This document shows, piece after piece, positions 1-10,394 of a stretch of DNA of 64,000 nt. Location of the stretch: NCBI GenBank assembly GCA_001839685.1, contig MLAK01000593.1:131299-195298 (forward strand). The letters run 5' to 3'. The DNA is from Tritrichomonas foetus (lineage: Eukaryota > Parabasalia > Tritrichomonadida > Tritrichomonadidae). Both the position numbers and the translations under genes were made by a program. A model generated the notes under the pieces. It was not told where the DNA came from and did no database searches. It saw only the letters and a list, made by a program, of their open reading frames with translations. How positions within the stretch are numbered: the first letter of the stretch is position 1; every line of letters starts with the position of its first letter.

Positions 1-1
1 A

Positions 2-814
2 GTTGATGGTGAGGTTGATGAGGTTCAATTAATTGGAGGAGCTTCTCGTTTCCCTTTTGTAGTTGATTGTATTAAAAATGTTGTAGGATATACTGATGTT
101 TTGCGTGACTTACCACAAATGAACACAATTGCACTTGGTTCTCTTCATATCATGCATTCAACAGTGAATCAAAGTAGATATAAGTTGGTACCTGTTTTAA
201 AACCACCATATTTTACTAGTGTTGTTGAATGTGGGAGTGTTGAACAAAGTTATTGTAAACTTCGTGAAAAATGTTCTTCTTATACAATTCTACAAGGAGC
301 TATATGTAAAACTGTATCAATCATTGCCAAAAGTGAAGTTCCTGAAGGTGCCAGTAAAGTTTTAGGCCAGTTTGATATGGTGAATATAACCAATTTCCAA
401 CATGAAATTGATGATTCTGTTTCTGCCTTATTAGTAATGAAAGAACCTGCTCCTTATATATCAAGTGCAATGTGGTGTAAAAATGGAAAACGATTTTGTC
501 AAGAAATTTTGGTAAAGGCGACTATAAATGAAGATCCTTTAAAGAAAAGAAAAGAAGCTTTCGTTGAAAGAATTTGGCAAGAAAATGAATGGAGAGTTAA
601 AAAGAGTGAATTTCGAGCAAGAATTTCACAGATTTATGATCGAATCATTTCTATGTCTTCAAATCAAGAAGATAAAGAACTCTCTCAAATATTGGAAAAC
701 GCGCAAAAAATTATCGAAGGAGAAATTGATCTTTCTCTTCCAGATATGCGCCAATTCGTGATAAAATTAGAAAAGAAAGCGAAAGATCTCAAAATTAATA
801 TGAACGAGCTTTAA
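2..814 (+). CDS. Hsp70/Hsp110-like chaperone, C-terminal part (5' end outside window)
   Basis: The frame is open from the first bases of the window and ends in TAA at 812-814, so this is the 3' part of a longer gene. The residues at the window edge (DEVQLIGGASRFPFVV) match the Hsp70 signature near the end of the ATPase domain ([10 protein letters not shown] in BiP, also in this window). The rest is not a canonical substrate-binding domain. It is divergent and ends in a charged helical segment rich in Lys and Glu, which resembles Hsp110/GRP170-type nucleotide-exchange chaperones more than classical Hsp70. There is no KDEL-like ER tail (it ends NMNEL; NEL alone is weak evidence). The superfamily call is firm. 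The Hsp110 versus GRP170 assignment is inference. Confidence 0.7.
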   Translation, partial: VDGEVDEVQLIGGASRFPFVVDCIKNVVGYTDVLRDLPQMNTIALGSLHIMHSTVNQSRYKLVPVLKPPYFTSVVECGSVEQSYCKLREKCSSYTILQGAICKTVSIIAKSEVPEGASKVLGQFDMVNITNFQHEIDDSVSALLVMKEPAPYISSAMWCKNGKRFCQEILVKATINEDPLKKRKEAFVERIWQENEWRVKKSEFRARISQIYDRIISMSSNQEDKELSQILENAQKIIEGEIDLSLPDMRQFVIKLEKKAKDLKINMNEL

Positions 815-1620
815 CACTTATTTGACAGTATATAAAAATAAATATAATCATTATTTTTAAGGCTATCATCTATTTCAATGCCAATTATTTCTATTCATAA
901 TATTTTCCAATGAAAGTTCTCCTTTAAATGGTGTCAGCCAGCTCCTTAAAAGAAATGAGAATTTTACGAATTCTTTTCATCTCTATTATATTCATATTCA
1001 CTACAGCTTGATATAACATCTTTTCCAATTTTTTTTATGTGTGGAGTCATGCATGACATATTTGGCTAAAAAAATGAAGCTACCTCAAAATCTAATTTTA
1101 CAAAAACATGCAAAGCATCGTCATTATGAATAGTATAGACCACCAATAAAGCGAAGCTAAGTCAATTTTAACAAGCAGAATCTCAGAGGGAAATTCAATT
1201 AAATTTCAACCAGATATCTGAATTGAATTCAATTCAAAATGATCGAAAAAGTTGGTTAATATGACCGTTGGTTAGATATTGAATTAGTTATATTTTCAAA
1301 TCTTTATTTTCATTCCATTAAATTTTAAAACTAGACGTTGTTATCCATAAGAAAAAGTTTCATATCAGATCTGAATTTTTTTCTATAATATCTTTGAATA
1401 TTCACAGGTGTAAAAAAGGTAATTGACAAGACATATTTTGAATAAAATATATATTGACATGAAACATTGATCTCAATTTTTCAATAAAACTATGCTTACA
1501 TAAAAAAATATTATTATTGAATATTTGTTACATTATTTTTTCTTAAAAAGTTACTTCCTTACAAAATGATTCTGAAGTAGAAAGAAAAAGTTCTCAGAAT
1601 TGTTTTTTCTCAATCATCCA
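815..1620. other. Intergenic, no gene seen
   Basis: About 800 bases of AT-rich sequence with frequent stops in all frames. It contains one perfect 12-bp palindrome (GTCATGCATGAC, 1046-1057). I see no RNA gene or coding remnant. Confidence 0.6.
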
Positions 1621-4600
1621 ATGAATAAAATCACTCCTCAGACATATCAGAAATGGCAAACCGATGTACTTTCACACCTACGTACAGCAAATTATGACCC
1701 AAATGTGTTTACACCAATTTTTGATTTTGCTGCTGAATTAAAGAATACAAAATCATTGCGCGAACCATTTTCTGAGAAAACAAACGATTTTCTGAACTCT
1801 TTTATTCCATCGGTAATTTCAATCATTTTAAAAACGTCTTCGCCTTCCGCATCGATCGATTCAAATTATTCGAAAATTTTGAAGGCTTTTTCATCACTTG
1901 TTCCAATATTCATCGCTTCAGATAATGACAGCTTTATCGAGGCAGCCAGTTTAATTGCAACGTCACAAAAAGCAGCTTTTTATATGCAATCATTTTCTGA
2001 TTTTTTTGGAGCTACTTCATCATTCTCTCCGCATTATCAATCATGCATTAAACTGATTGTCGCTCCACCATTTTTTCAGCAGATTGATGCTTATTTTGAT
2101 TTTCCATCTATTTCGATTCATCGAAGTTATATAATTTTTATTTTATTATCAGCTGCATATAAATCACTTGATGCGAGGGCCTTAAAAGATTTTCTTAAAA
2201 AAGTCCTGAAAAAATTCCAATATGAAATTAATCGAACCGAAGATAAAGAACTAAGAAATATCAACGAAAAGGAGCTAAATAGAATATACAAAAACTTTTT
2301 AATGATATGTTCAGATTCTAAAGTTAGTGCAAAAATGATTGAAATGAATTTGAATTTTAATATTAAATGTATAAAATCAGGTCTTTTGTCCAAACAATAT
2401 AATGGACTAAAACTATTAAGAGAGTTACTGATATCAAATAATAAAAATATTCATAAATTAGTTTTTTCAAGTCTTGAACATGCAAATGTAATCGATTATT
2501 TACTTCAAAATACTCACCATGAACTTGTAAAAGATTTTGTTATTATCATGCGTGAAATGATTAAAGCAGATATGATTAAACCATCCCAAATTAAACAATT
2601 TTGGGTTATGTCGGTTCATCAACATCAAAGTACCATTGATATTTTCTTTTCTGCACTTAGTAATCTTTCAGTAACTCTTACTCAAGCACAGAAATCCGCT
2701 TTATTTGAAGCAATCATTGATACAAATGAATTTCCAGATTCTTCTTTAATTTTTCTTGGAAAAAATATTTTGAAACTTGATCAAAAACAAATATCCAGAC
2801 TATTTAAGGCAATTTCTGAACTCTATTTCTCTAAAAAGAGGAAAGAAAGCAATGCCCTTATTTTATCTACACTTTCAAAATTAATTCCATCAAGTAAAGA
2901 AAGCAGAATGAAAATTCAAGAAAAATGCCTCCGTTTTATTGAAACACAAGAAAATTTAGAATATTCACTTGCAATTTTAAAGGAAATTCTAATTGATCTT
3001 AATGAGGAATCAGCCTTTTCTTATTTTTATTCTATTATTAATTTGTCATCAATCGAAAATCCACAATACTTGGATTTAATTCTAAGAATTTGGCAGAATA
3101 TAAATGGATGTATGATAGATCAAGATTTCCGAAAATTAGACAATTTAACAGAACAACTCTATTACAAACATCCTTTCAAAGTGATTGAATTTTGGAAAGA
3201 AATGATCACAAAAAAACGAATTAATAATGATATGATTTTAACAATTTTGAGAAATTCATCAAAACCCAATTACATTTCCAATGATATCTTTAGTTTCATT
3301 CAATTTTTATTTGTTAAAATGAATTCTAAGAGAATTACTTACGATATTGGCGAAAATATAGCCGCAGTTAAAAAAGTACATAAATGTTTTGGTCTTAAAG
3401 AATTATGGGATCTTCTTTATCGTGTTGGAAGTCAATCTATTGCAGATTTTATCATTCAATTATATCAAAAATCTAAACAACGTGATAAATACCTCAACTT
3501 TTTGGAATATTGCACACCGAAAATTGACACGGCTGGTGTTCTAAATGCACTTTCATCACTTATTCATGAAGTTGAAGATGGAATTTACAAAGAATTATTA
3601 AATATCTATCCTAATAATTTTCTTAGTGACGAAGATTTCAATAAAGTAACCATTACTGGTGAAGCTGAAATATGCATGCGTATTCCGAAATTCTGCAATG
3701 CAAATGCTCTATTAACACAAATATCATATTTGCTTGATAAGTCTCGACAATGCCTAATTTTTACTGTAAATGATCAAGTTTTTACTAAAAATGATAAAAT
3801 TGAAAACAATATGGTATTAAAAGTCGAAACAAACCGAACAATTGTAACAAGACCACCGCCTCCTTTGAATCCATCATCTCTTCCATCAATGGCTATTTTT
3901 AATTCTCCTATTCGTAAGCAATTATACAAAATTATGACTAAAAACGATCCACACTTAAGTATGCTTGCTTATACTGTCTTAAGCTTACTTCCAACTATTG
4001 ATGATGAAATAAAACTTATTAAAAAGTCTAATGTAGATTGGAAATCTTTTTTCCAAACAGAAAAAACATTTTTATTCTTATATAGATCAGATATTATTGG
4101 TAATATTATTGCTTCACATGATTCAGAATGGTTTGATCGCTTTTTATCAAATGATGGAGCATTAATATTTATCAGCACAGTTCTTGACTTAAGCAATAAT
4201 ATTTCAATTCCTAGTCTTACAAAGTTAATGAAGATTTGTTGTTTAATAACCAAACAAAGTCATTGGGATTTATTTGCATGTTCAATATTTAATAGCATTT
4301 CAGATGATTCAATGACGACGATACTAAATATATTAATTGGATCCGATGATCCAGATTTAACATCAACCTGTTTATACTTTTTATCAAAAGTAGCTTCATG
4401 TAATGTCGATGCATTAATTATTTCTAAAGAGCTTGGAACTTTGGTAAAAAGGACAATATTCCATAAAGATGTAAAAATTAGGGAATCCATTCGAAACATC
4501 GTTTTAATGCTTCCTTTAGAAAAACAGATTGAATTCTCCACTCCACTTTTATCCAAATCTGAAACAACTTCAAAGTGTACTGAATTTTTCACTTTACTAA

Positions 4601-7600
4601 AAGAAATTGCTAAAACTACAGATGATTGTAAAGGCCTTTGGAACAAACTCGTAAATATCTTCATTGATGGGTTTGCTATCCCGAAAACAGATAATCCAAT
4701 CATAAAATTAGAATTTGAGACGCCTTACCCTCAGTTTGTTAATGGACTTATAACGACCTTAATTGAATTGACAAAAAGATTAGATTCACTGACAAATACT
4801 GATGGTTTATTTTGGTTTATCATTGACAACATTTTATTAAATTGCTATAAATATTATGAACTAAATCAAGAATATTTTGAGCTTCTTTCAATATTGATTC
4901 AAAAACAGCCAAGCCTTTCCTCCGAATTAGTTCAAAAATTAAATCAAATTGATTTTCCATCATCTAAAACCATTATCAACTGCAAATTATCACCATATAA
5001 AAGAGAAAAAGGCCTTAAAAACTTAGGTGCAACATGTTATATGAACTCCACCCTACAACAATTATACCATATATCTGAATTTAGAAACCTTATTTTATCA
5101 TCTCATATAAACTCACCAACGCAAGATGATCATTGGTTCTTTGAACTTCAAGACATGTTTGCCAAACTGCTATATTTCCCTTCATCTTACATTGATCCAA
5201 CAGGATATGTAAAACTATGGAAGGGATGGGATGATACATATGTAAATCCTCGCCAGCAGCAAGATGCTGTTGAATATTTACAGATGCTGTTAGATCGAAT
5301 TGAAGAAAAAGTTCCAAATTCGTCTAATTTGTTTAAAGGTGAAATTGTTCATTCTGTCGTTGGAATCTCTCAGGAATATACAGCAGAAACTGTCGAAACA
5401 TTTGTTATATTCCCATTAGAAGTGAAAGATCATCAATGCATTAATGACTCACTTACAACATTTCTTGCACCAAACAGATTTGATGGAAATAACCAATACA
5501 TCGTTGATGGACTTGGAAAAATTGATGCTGAGCGTTTTTCGCGTGTTAGAATAGCTCCGAAAATTCTTATTCTCCAATTAAAACGTTTTGAATATAATTT
5601 ATTAACAAGTGTGAGAGAAAAAGTGAATGATTTATATAAATTTGCAAATGAACTTGATATGTCACCAGTTATGGAAAATCCATGCGAAAATGTTGTTTAT
5701 CAACTCTGTGGTGTTACAATTCATATGGGAAGTGCACAAGGTGGTCATTACATTTCACACATTTTAACAGATTTTGGATGGCTTACATTCAATGATGACA
5801 ATGTTTCTGCAGTTACAGAAGCCAAAATAGAAGCAACTTCTTTCGGTGGCTACGATTTTGTTGAATCCTGGGATGATAAAAATCAAAAAACAACAGTCCT
5901 TAAAGTTCCAAAGAACGGAAATGCTTATTTACTTTTCTATAGAAGAGTAATGATGAGTGCTCGTGATGAATCATCAGTTTTCGATTTTAATTTAATTGCA
6001 CACGAATCACGATCAATTAATCCAATTGTTTTAGTTAATTTTTTACGCGATATGAAAGGTGTTTTATTGAAGAATGTTCTTATGAGTCCCAACTTTAATA
6101 AATTTTTAATGAGTTCTATAGAATTTAAAGATAATCAGCATACGTTTTTATATAATTATATGATTGTTTGTATGCGCAATCATAGTGATCAAAATTTACT
6201 TATTCAAATTACAAATATGATTAAAAATAAACAAATCTCGAGAGAATTAGCAGAGTTTGTCATTTCTAAGAAAGATGATCTTCTAGAATTTTTACTTCTC
6301 GAATCATCAAGACATATTCATCGGCTTTATTATTCAGTTCTCGAAAAATTAATACCCGAATTAACAGAGGAATCTAAAACAGAGTTAATGAAGTTCCTTC
6401 TAGATAAAATGTTAAATGAAGAAAGCATGTTAATGGAATATTGGAGAAACTTTGATGAATTCTTTAAACCATTTTTACTTCTCCTTGATAAAAACAATGA
6501 GAATTTGGTTCCTGTTTTCTTTAATTTCCTGCTGACCACTGTCATTGAATATGCAGAAAAACATAAAGAAAAATCAAAAGTCCTAACAAAAATTAATTTA
6601 TCTTCGATTTTTGAAGTGCTTAATCATATTATTAAAGAACATAATCTTTACTCTAACTTTAAAGCACAAGCAATGGATTCAAATTTTATATTATCCTTTG
6701 TACAATCAAAATATCATAGTCAACCATTTATTAATTTTGCAGTTTCATTTAATGTAAAACCAGAAACTCTTTTCAAAAAATTCAGCGAAAAAATTAATGC
6801 AACGGCAGCAGCTTCATTTTTTGTAATTGCTCTTACATTTGGCAGCAATACTGATTTTGTTACTAACTTTGTAAAATCCAAAAATAATAAGTTTATTGAA
6901 GATTATTTCAAAGCATTAACTGATCGAATATTATCATTTGAGTTATCAAAGAAGAATTTATTCGTGCCAATGCGTAGCCTTCTTGATCATCTAGTAATAT
7001 CCAGAGAAAAATCATTGAGGATTTCTATCTTAGAATTTTTTGAAGCTGCTCAAGTCAACAGAGAGGATTTATTCAATTTCTTAATTAGTGAGATTTATAA
7101 TGTAATTCATATTGTCGATTTAGTCTCTTATGATGTAACACGAGATGAAGTTACACAAGGAAACACTCTAAATCTTCTTCCAACACGTGAATATTTTGCA
7201 TTATTAAAGAAAACTGTTGTTTTAGGTAATTTCCAAGATAAAGTTATTAAAAATGGAAAATGTTTTACTCATGCTATTAAAATGTTTACAAGAATGGTCT
7301 TTTATCCAAATCATCCAATTATGGATACTTTGGAATTCTTAAATGAAGCTCTTGGACCAGAAAATTCGGAAAAATTCTTTAAAGTTGCTCCATTTTCGGT
7401 TTATCTCGAATCCATGTCCTTAGCTTCTTCTAATTGCGAGTTTTCTTATTTGAAGAACTTTTTGAATTTCATACCAAACTCTTACAACGATGTTTTCTTT
7501 AAGCATAGTGTTTATGTCCAACTTATTGAATTAATTTTTCGTGACAAATTGTGTGGCCCACTACTCATGGAAGAAACAATTAAAAGAGCCAATAATGGAA

Positions 7601-8595
7601 ATTGTGCTTTAATTGCTCATGCTCTATGGTCATCTGATGGATACAAGAAAAATTCCAAACATAATGGATATTCTTACTTTAAGACAAGTTGGAAAATCCT
7701 TAAACTTTTCCCTTCACAAGTTTCTAGTGTTAAGTCTTCTATATTCGATGGATGTCTTGAAATTGTCGAAAAATCTGTTAATGGGTCAACATCAATTGCT
7801 CCTTATGTTGCGAAGTTTTTGTCTGTTTATTGTACAGCTTTTGTAGCTAATAATAAAGGCAAAAAAACACTTTTCAAAGGAGATCTTGTTGAATATCTTG
7901 GCAAGAAATTCCAAGACTTAAAACTTAGACCCCTATTAACACTTGCAAGACATGATAGTATGTTTTGTGATTTCTTAAGCTCAATTAGTAAGCTTTCGCC
8001 TAAAATACATTCAAAATTATTTGAATTAGTTGAAAATGATCGAGATGGATTCTTAAAAAGAGTATCCAATAAAGCAATTAAAAGTGCATCTAGATTGATT
8101 GTTGAGTTGTGTAAGCTTAACAAAGATCAAGCTAAAACAAAAATTGTATTAATGAGAGAATTAGCATATACAGTGACTTCTAAGGCAGCAGATCCAGTTT
8201 GCTATGAATTATTAAATATAAAATCATTTAAATTTAATGCAATTTTACCCACAATCCAAAAAGTAATTGAAGAAACAGATGATCCAAAAATGTTTGGAAG
8301 TTTCTGCGGGAAAGTGATCATTGAAGCTGTTAAAAGTGATCATACTACAGTGAATCCTATTATTGAAAGAGCAGCTTTATTATTACAAGTTATTATTGCA
8401 GATCACAAAGTACTTGACAACAAAACTAATATTCGAATACTTGCTGAATTTTTCATCAAAGTTCATGAACTGTTTAGTCCGCAAATGCCGAAAATTTCAA
8501 TTGATGAAGTTGGAACAAAAGAATTAAAATCTCTTGAACTTTCTTCTGGTAAAAATACATTTGTGATTCTAAGTGAATTAAATATGATTAACTAG
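1621..8595 (+). CDS. Giant ubiquitin-specific protease (peptidase C19), USP9X/USP24/USP34-like
   Basis: A deubiquitinase of about 2,324 residues. The catalytic USP domain lies at about residues 1131-1442. The Cys box reads GLKNLGATCYMNST with catalytic Cys about 1139. The His box reads GSAQGGHYISH with His about 1376, followed by WLTFNDDNV, and the domain closes with AYLLFYRR. The QQDAVEYLQMLLDRI motif and LQLKRFEY are also typical. Long helical, armadillo-like regions flank the domain. A ubiquitin-like segment (about 700-750, ending VLKVETNR) precedes it, the layout of the USP9X/24/34 group. The frame is open from TTG 1600, but the first ATG is at 1621, which I take as the start. The protein probably trims ubiquitin chains in the cytosol; substrates cannot be read from sequence. 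It is the longest gene in the window and shows no break. Confidence 0.9.
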   Translation: MNKITPQTYQKWQTDVLSHLRTANYDPNVFTPIFDFAAELKNTKSLREPFSEKTNDFLNSFIPSVISIILKTSSPSASIDSNYSKILKAFSSLVPIFIASDNDSFIEAASLIATSQKAAFYMQSFSDFFGATSSFSPHYQSCIKLIVAPPFFQQIDAYFDFPSISIHRSYIIFILLSAAYKSLDARALKDFLKKVLKKFQYEINRTEDKELRNINEKELNRIYKNFLMICSDSKVSAKMIEMNLNFNIKCIKSGLLSKQYNGLKLLRELLISNNKNIHKLVFSSLEHANVIDYLLQNTHHELVKDFVIIMREMIKADMIKPSQIKQFWVMSVHQHQSTIDIFFSALSNLSVTLTQAQKSALFEAIIDTNEFPDSSLIFLGKNILKLDQKQISRLFKAISELYFSKKRKESNALILSTLSKLIPSSKESRMKIQEKCLRFIETQENLEYSLAILKEILIDLNEESAFSYFYSIINLSSIENPQYLDLILRIWQNINGCMIDQDFRKLDNLTEQLYYKHPFKVIEFWKEMITKKRINNDMILTILRNSSKPNYISNDIFSFIQFLFVKMNSKRITYDIGENIAAVKKVHKCFGLKELWDLLYRVGSQSIADFIIQLYQKSKQRDKYLNFLEYCTPKIDTAGVLNALSSLIHEVEDGIYKELLNIYPNNFLSDEDFNKVTITGEAEICMRIPKFCNANALLTQISYLLDKSRQCLIFTVNDQVFTKNDKIENNMVLKVETNRTIVTRPPPPLNPSSLPSMAIFNSPIRKQLYKIMTKNDPHLSMLAYTVLSLLPTIDDEIKLIKKSNVDWKSFFQTEKTFLFLYRSDIIGNIIASHDSEWFDRFLSNDGALIFISTVLDLSNNISIPSLTKLMKICCLITKQSHWDLFACSIFNSISDDSMTTILNILIGSDDPDLTSTCLYFLSKVASCNVDALIISKELGTLVKRTIFHKDVKIRESIRNIVLMLPLEKQIEFSTPLLSKSETTSKCTEFFTLLKEIAKTTDDCKGLWNKLVNIFIDGFAIPKTDNPIIKLEFETPYPQFVNGLITTLIELTKRLDSLTNTDGLFWFIIDNILLNCYKYYELNQEYFELLSILIQKQPSLSSELVQKLNQIDFPSSKTIINCKLSPYKREKGLKNLGATCYMNSTLQQLYHISEFRNLILSSHINSPTQDDHWFFELQDMFAKLLYFPSSYIDPTGYVKLWKGWDDTYVNPRQQQDAVEYLQMLLDRIEEKVPNSSNLFKGEIVHSVVGISQEYTAETVETFVIFPLEVKDHQCINDSLTTFLAPNRFDGNNQYIVDGLGKIDAERFSRVRIAPKILILQLKRFEYNLLTSVREKVNDLYKFANELDMSPVMENPCENVVYQLCGVTIHMGSAQGGHYISHILTDFGWLTFNDDNVSAVTEAKIEATSFGGYDFVESWDDKNQKTTVLKVPKNGNAYLLFYRRVMMSARDESSVFDFNLIAHESRSINPIVLVNFLRDMKGVLLKNVLMSPNFNKFLMSSIEFKDNQHTFLYNYMIVCMRNHSDQNLLIQITNMIKNKQISRELAEFVISKKDDLLEFLLLESSRHIHRLYYSVLEKLIPELTEESKTELMKFLLDKMLNEESMLMEYWRNFDEFFKPFLLLLDKNNENLVPVFFNFLLTTVIEYAEKHKEKSKVLTKINLSSIFEVLNHIIKEHNLYSNFKAQAMDSNFILSFVQSKYHSQPFINFAVSFNVKPETLFKKFSEKINATAAASFFVIALTFGSNTDFVTNFVKSKNNKFIEDYFKALTDRILSFELSKKNLFVPMRSLLDHLVISREKSLRISILEFFEAAQVNREDLFNFLISEIYNVIHIVDLVSYDVTRDEVTQGNTLNLLPTREYFALLKKTVVLGNFQDKVIKNGKCFTHAIKMFTRMVFYPNHPIMDTLEFLNEALGPENSEKFFKVAPFSVYLESMSLASSNCEFSYLKNFLNFIPNSYNDVFFKHSVYVQLIELIFRDKLCGPLLMEETIKRANNGNCALIAHALWSSDGYKKNSKHNGYSYFKTSWKILKLFPSQVSSVKSSIFDGCLEIVEKSVNGSTSIAPYVAKFLSVYCTAFVANNKGKKTLFKGDLVEYLGKKFQDLKLRPLLTLARHDSMFCDFLSSISKLSPKIHSKLFELVENDRDGFLKRVSNKAIKSASRLIVELCKLNKDQAKTKIVLMRELAYTVTSKAADPVCYELLNIKSFKFNAILPTIQKVIEETDDPKMFGSFCGKVIIEAVKSDHTTVNPIIERAALLLQVIIADHKVLDNKTNIRILAEFFIKVHELFSPQMPKISIDEVGTKELKSLELSSGKNTFVILSELNMIN

Positions 8596-9090
8596 AAAAC
8601 ATCTTTTTAATCCAAACAAAATATTAATGTGATTAATTCGAAAGAATATATATTGCAGTAATCTTAATATTGAATAACATTGCTTATGCTATTCAATATC
8701 CATATGTTTTTATTTTATAAATATATTATTTCTATTTTTTTTTTTTTTTTTTTTTTTAAAAAAATCATTATTCCGTTTTATAGATAAATAGGCCACTCAT
8801 TAAAAATCTTCTTCTCTTTGAATCATTCATGAAAGACTTGCATATTTTGCTGCCAAAAATTATTGATCAAAATGAAAACAGTCATGATTTATTTCAAGAA
8901 GGAGGAGTAAAATATAAATATATATATATTGCTAATTAAATATTTTGGATTGTATTATTTAAAGAAATAATTTCAAACAACAAAATTAATTTTGCATTCA
9001 TTGAATATTTTCTCATACGCATAATTATTTGTCCATTCCATAATCATAGTTTTTTTAGAATTCCTTTTTTTCCCCATTAAGTCATTTTTT
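8596..9090. other. Intergenic between convergent genes, with T23/A8 homopolymer tract
   Basis: The spacer lies between two convergent 3' ends. It carries a run of 23 T (8735-8757) followed directly by 8 A (8758-8765) and a short TA repeat near 8917-8930. No coding or RNA gene is seen. The tract may have an uncertain length in the assembly. Confidence 0.6.
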
Positions 9091-10272
9091 TCATTTATTG
9101 AGCTCATTTAAGAATTTTTCGATGAGTTCAATTGAATCAACATTTGATTTGTCCACTTCGAGAGTGTGTTGCAGACGAATATTGTTTGGCAGGTTCTTGT
9201 TATGGCTTCCTGATGCGAAATGTGAAGCTGCAATCGAACAAGTAACGAGAATGTAAGTTGTTCTTTCATCGAGGCCTTCCATCGACCAAATATCAGCGAG
9301 GTATTGAAAAGACGAAACAATATGTGTAGTAAATTGTGGACAACGAGTCATTCCATCACATACGGCAGGAAGAATGTCATCAGCTGCGGCATTCTTGTCA
9401 GGCAGTGATGCGAGAACACCCTCGAAAAATTGAGTGACCATTGAGATTCCAGCCGATACACTCTGCATGTTATGCAAATCTTTCAAATGTGAAGCAGCCA
9501 CTGTCAATTTCGAAGAATCTCCTAAACTTTTCTGGTATTCTTTTATTGCGCGCTGTGCTGCAGAATTCTCGCTTGAAAGTGCTTCATGATATGCCTTCAG
9601 AAGCTTTGTATGAAAAAGGTTAGTGACTGCATAAAAAATAATATAATTCGTGCGCATTTTAAAAAGTGTTGGAATGTAGTGGAATGGCTTCACTTCGAAC
9701 ACAATATCACTAATTTTATCCATATTTTCATGCATTAAAGCAACAATTTCATCTCGATTGTCGGATCCTATTGGCGAGTAATTGGCCGCGTGTTCGAGCG
9801 AGGAAATTGCTTGTGGAAGTCCGCTTGATCTGATTCGGGTTTTGAGATAATTGAGTGCATCTTTGGGGTTATCGAACCCATCTTTGATTTCGTTGCAAAG
9901 AGGAGGAACTGGAGATGGCATAAATGGATTAATTACAACTTCGTGCATGTCGAAAGAAAATCCGTTCGTTGTTGTGCAGGGAGTGGTCTGTAATATCGCG
10001 CATGGAATCTCATGGTCAAAACCAGCAATCGGAATTAGTTGGTCGTTTTCACAGGAAAATTGATAAGTTCCTTCACCGTATTGAATCCACGTATTGAGAT
10101 TTGTGGTACTTTCGACAAACAGATATAAAATTGCATCACATAAATCTTGTGGGATGTTGTATTCGGGTGGTAAAAGTAGGTGATATAGCATGTTGGGCTC
10201 ATTTAAAATGTTACTCGCTTCCTTTCGGAATTTTTCGATGAGAGGATGCGAATCTAGTTCGACAAGTTTCAT
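9091..10272 (-). CDS. VPS9-domain protein, probable Rab5-type GEF
   Basis: 393 residues. The C-terminal third has the VPS9 pattern: an acidic AAADDILPAVCDGM segment (about 300-312), then a hydrophobic helix (PQFTTHIVSSFQYLADI) and, after a short loop, DERTTYILVTCSIAASHF. That is the conserved Asp...Tyr...Thr core used by Rabex-5, RIN and alsin to open Rab5-family GTPases. The N-terminal half is helical and not recognised. The start is ATG with a TCATT initiator 7 nt upstream. The gene is divergent from the IBP39 gene with 122 bp between start codons. It probably acts at endosomes; the target Rab is unknown. The motif match is by eye, so the domain call is good but not certain. Confidence 0.7.
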   Translation of the reverse strand: MKLVELDSHPLIEKFRKEASNILNEPNMLYHLLLPPEYNIPQDLCDAILYLFVESTTNLNTWIQYGEGTYQFSCENDQLIPIAGFDHEIPCAILQTTPCTTTNGFSFDMHEVVINPFMPSPVPPLCNEIKDGFDNPKDALNYLKTRIRSSGLPQAISSLEHAANYSPIGSDNRDEIVALMHENMDKISDIVFEVKPFHYIPTLFKMRTNYIIFYAVTNLFHTKLLKAYHEALSSENSAAQRAIKEYQKSLGDSSKLTVAASHLKDLHNMQSVSAGISMVTQFFEGVLASLPDKNAAADDILPAVCDGMTRCPQFTTHIVSSFQYLADIWSMEGLDERTTYILVTCSIAASHFASGSHNKNLPNNIRLQHTLEVDKSNVDSIELIEKFLNELNK

Positions 10273-10276
10273 TTCA

Positions 10277-10281
10277 AATGA
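10277..10281 (-). promoter_or_regulatory. Initiator (Inr) of the VPS9-domain gene
   Basis: TCATT on the minus strand fits the trichomonad Inr TCA(+1)-Y-T/A. Transcription from its A would leave a 7-nt leader before the ATG at 10272. Confidence 0.5.
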
Positions 10282-10394
10282 ACAAAATATATCAAATTTG
10301 GTTAATTTATCTCGGTTAAGGTTAAATTATCTATGATGGAAAAATCAAAGGTCAAAAATAAGGCCAATAAAAATCTATCTGTTATTGAAACCAA

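Noticed and set aside
1046..1057. 12-bp palindrome GTCATGCATGAC as an operator
   Set aside because: It is isolated, far from any start and could occur by chance.
1600..1620. TTG start extending the USP gene by seven codons
   Set aside because: Non-ATG starts are not expected here; the first ATG at 1621 suits a short trichomonad leader. The same reasoning moved the starts at 16330, 38082, 46785, 51164, 52723, 52927 and 62569.
8735..8765. T23/A8 tract as a terminator or transposon end
   Set aside because: Homopolymers are common in these spacers and there is no associated element.
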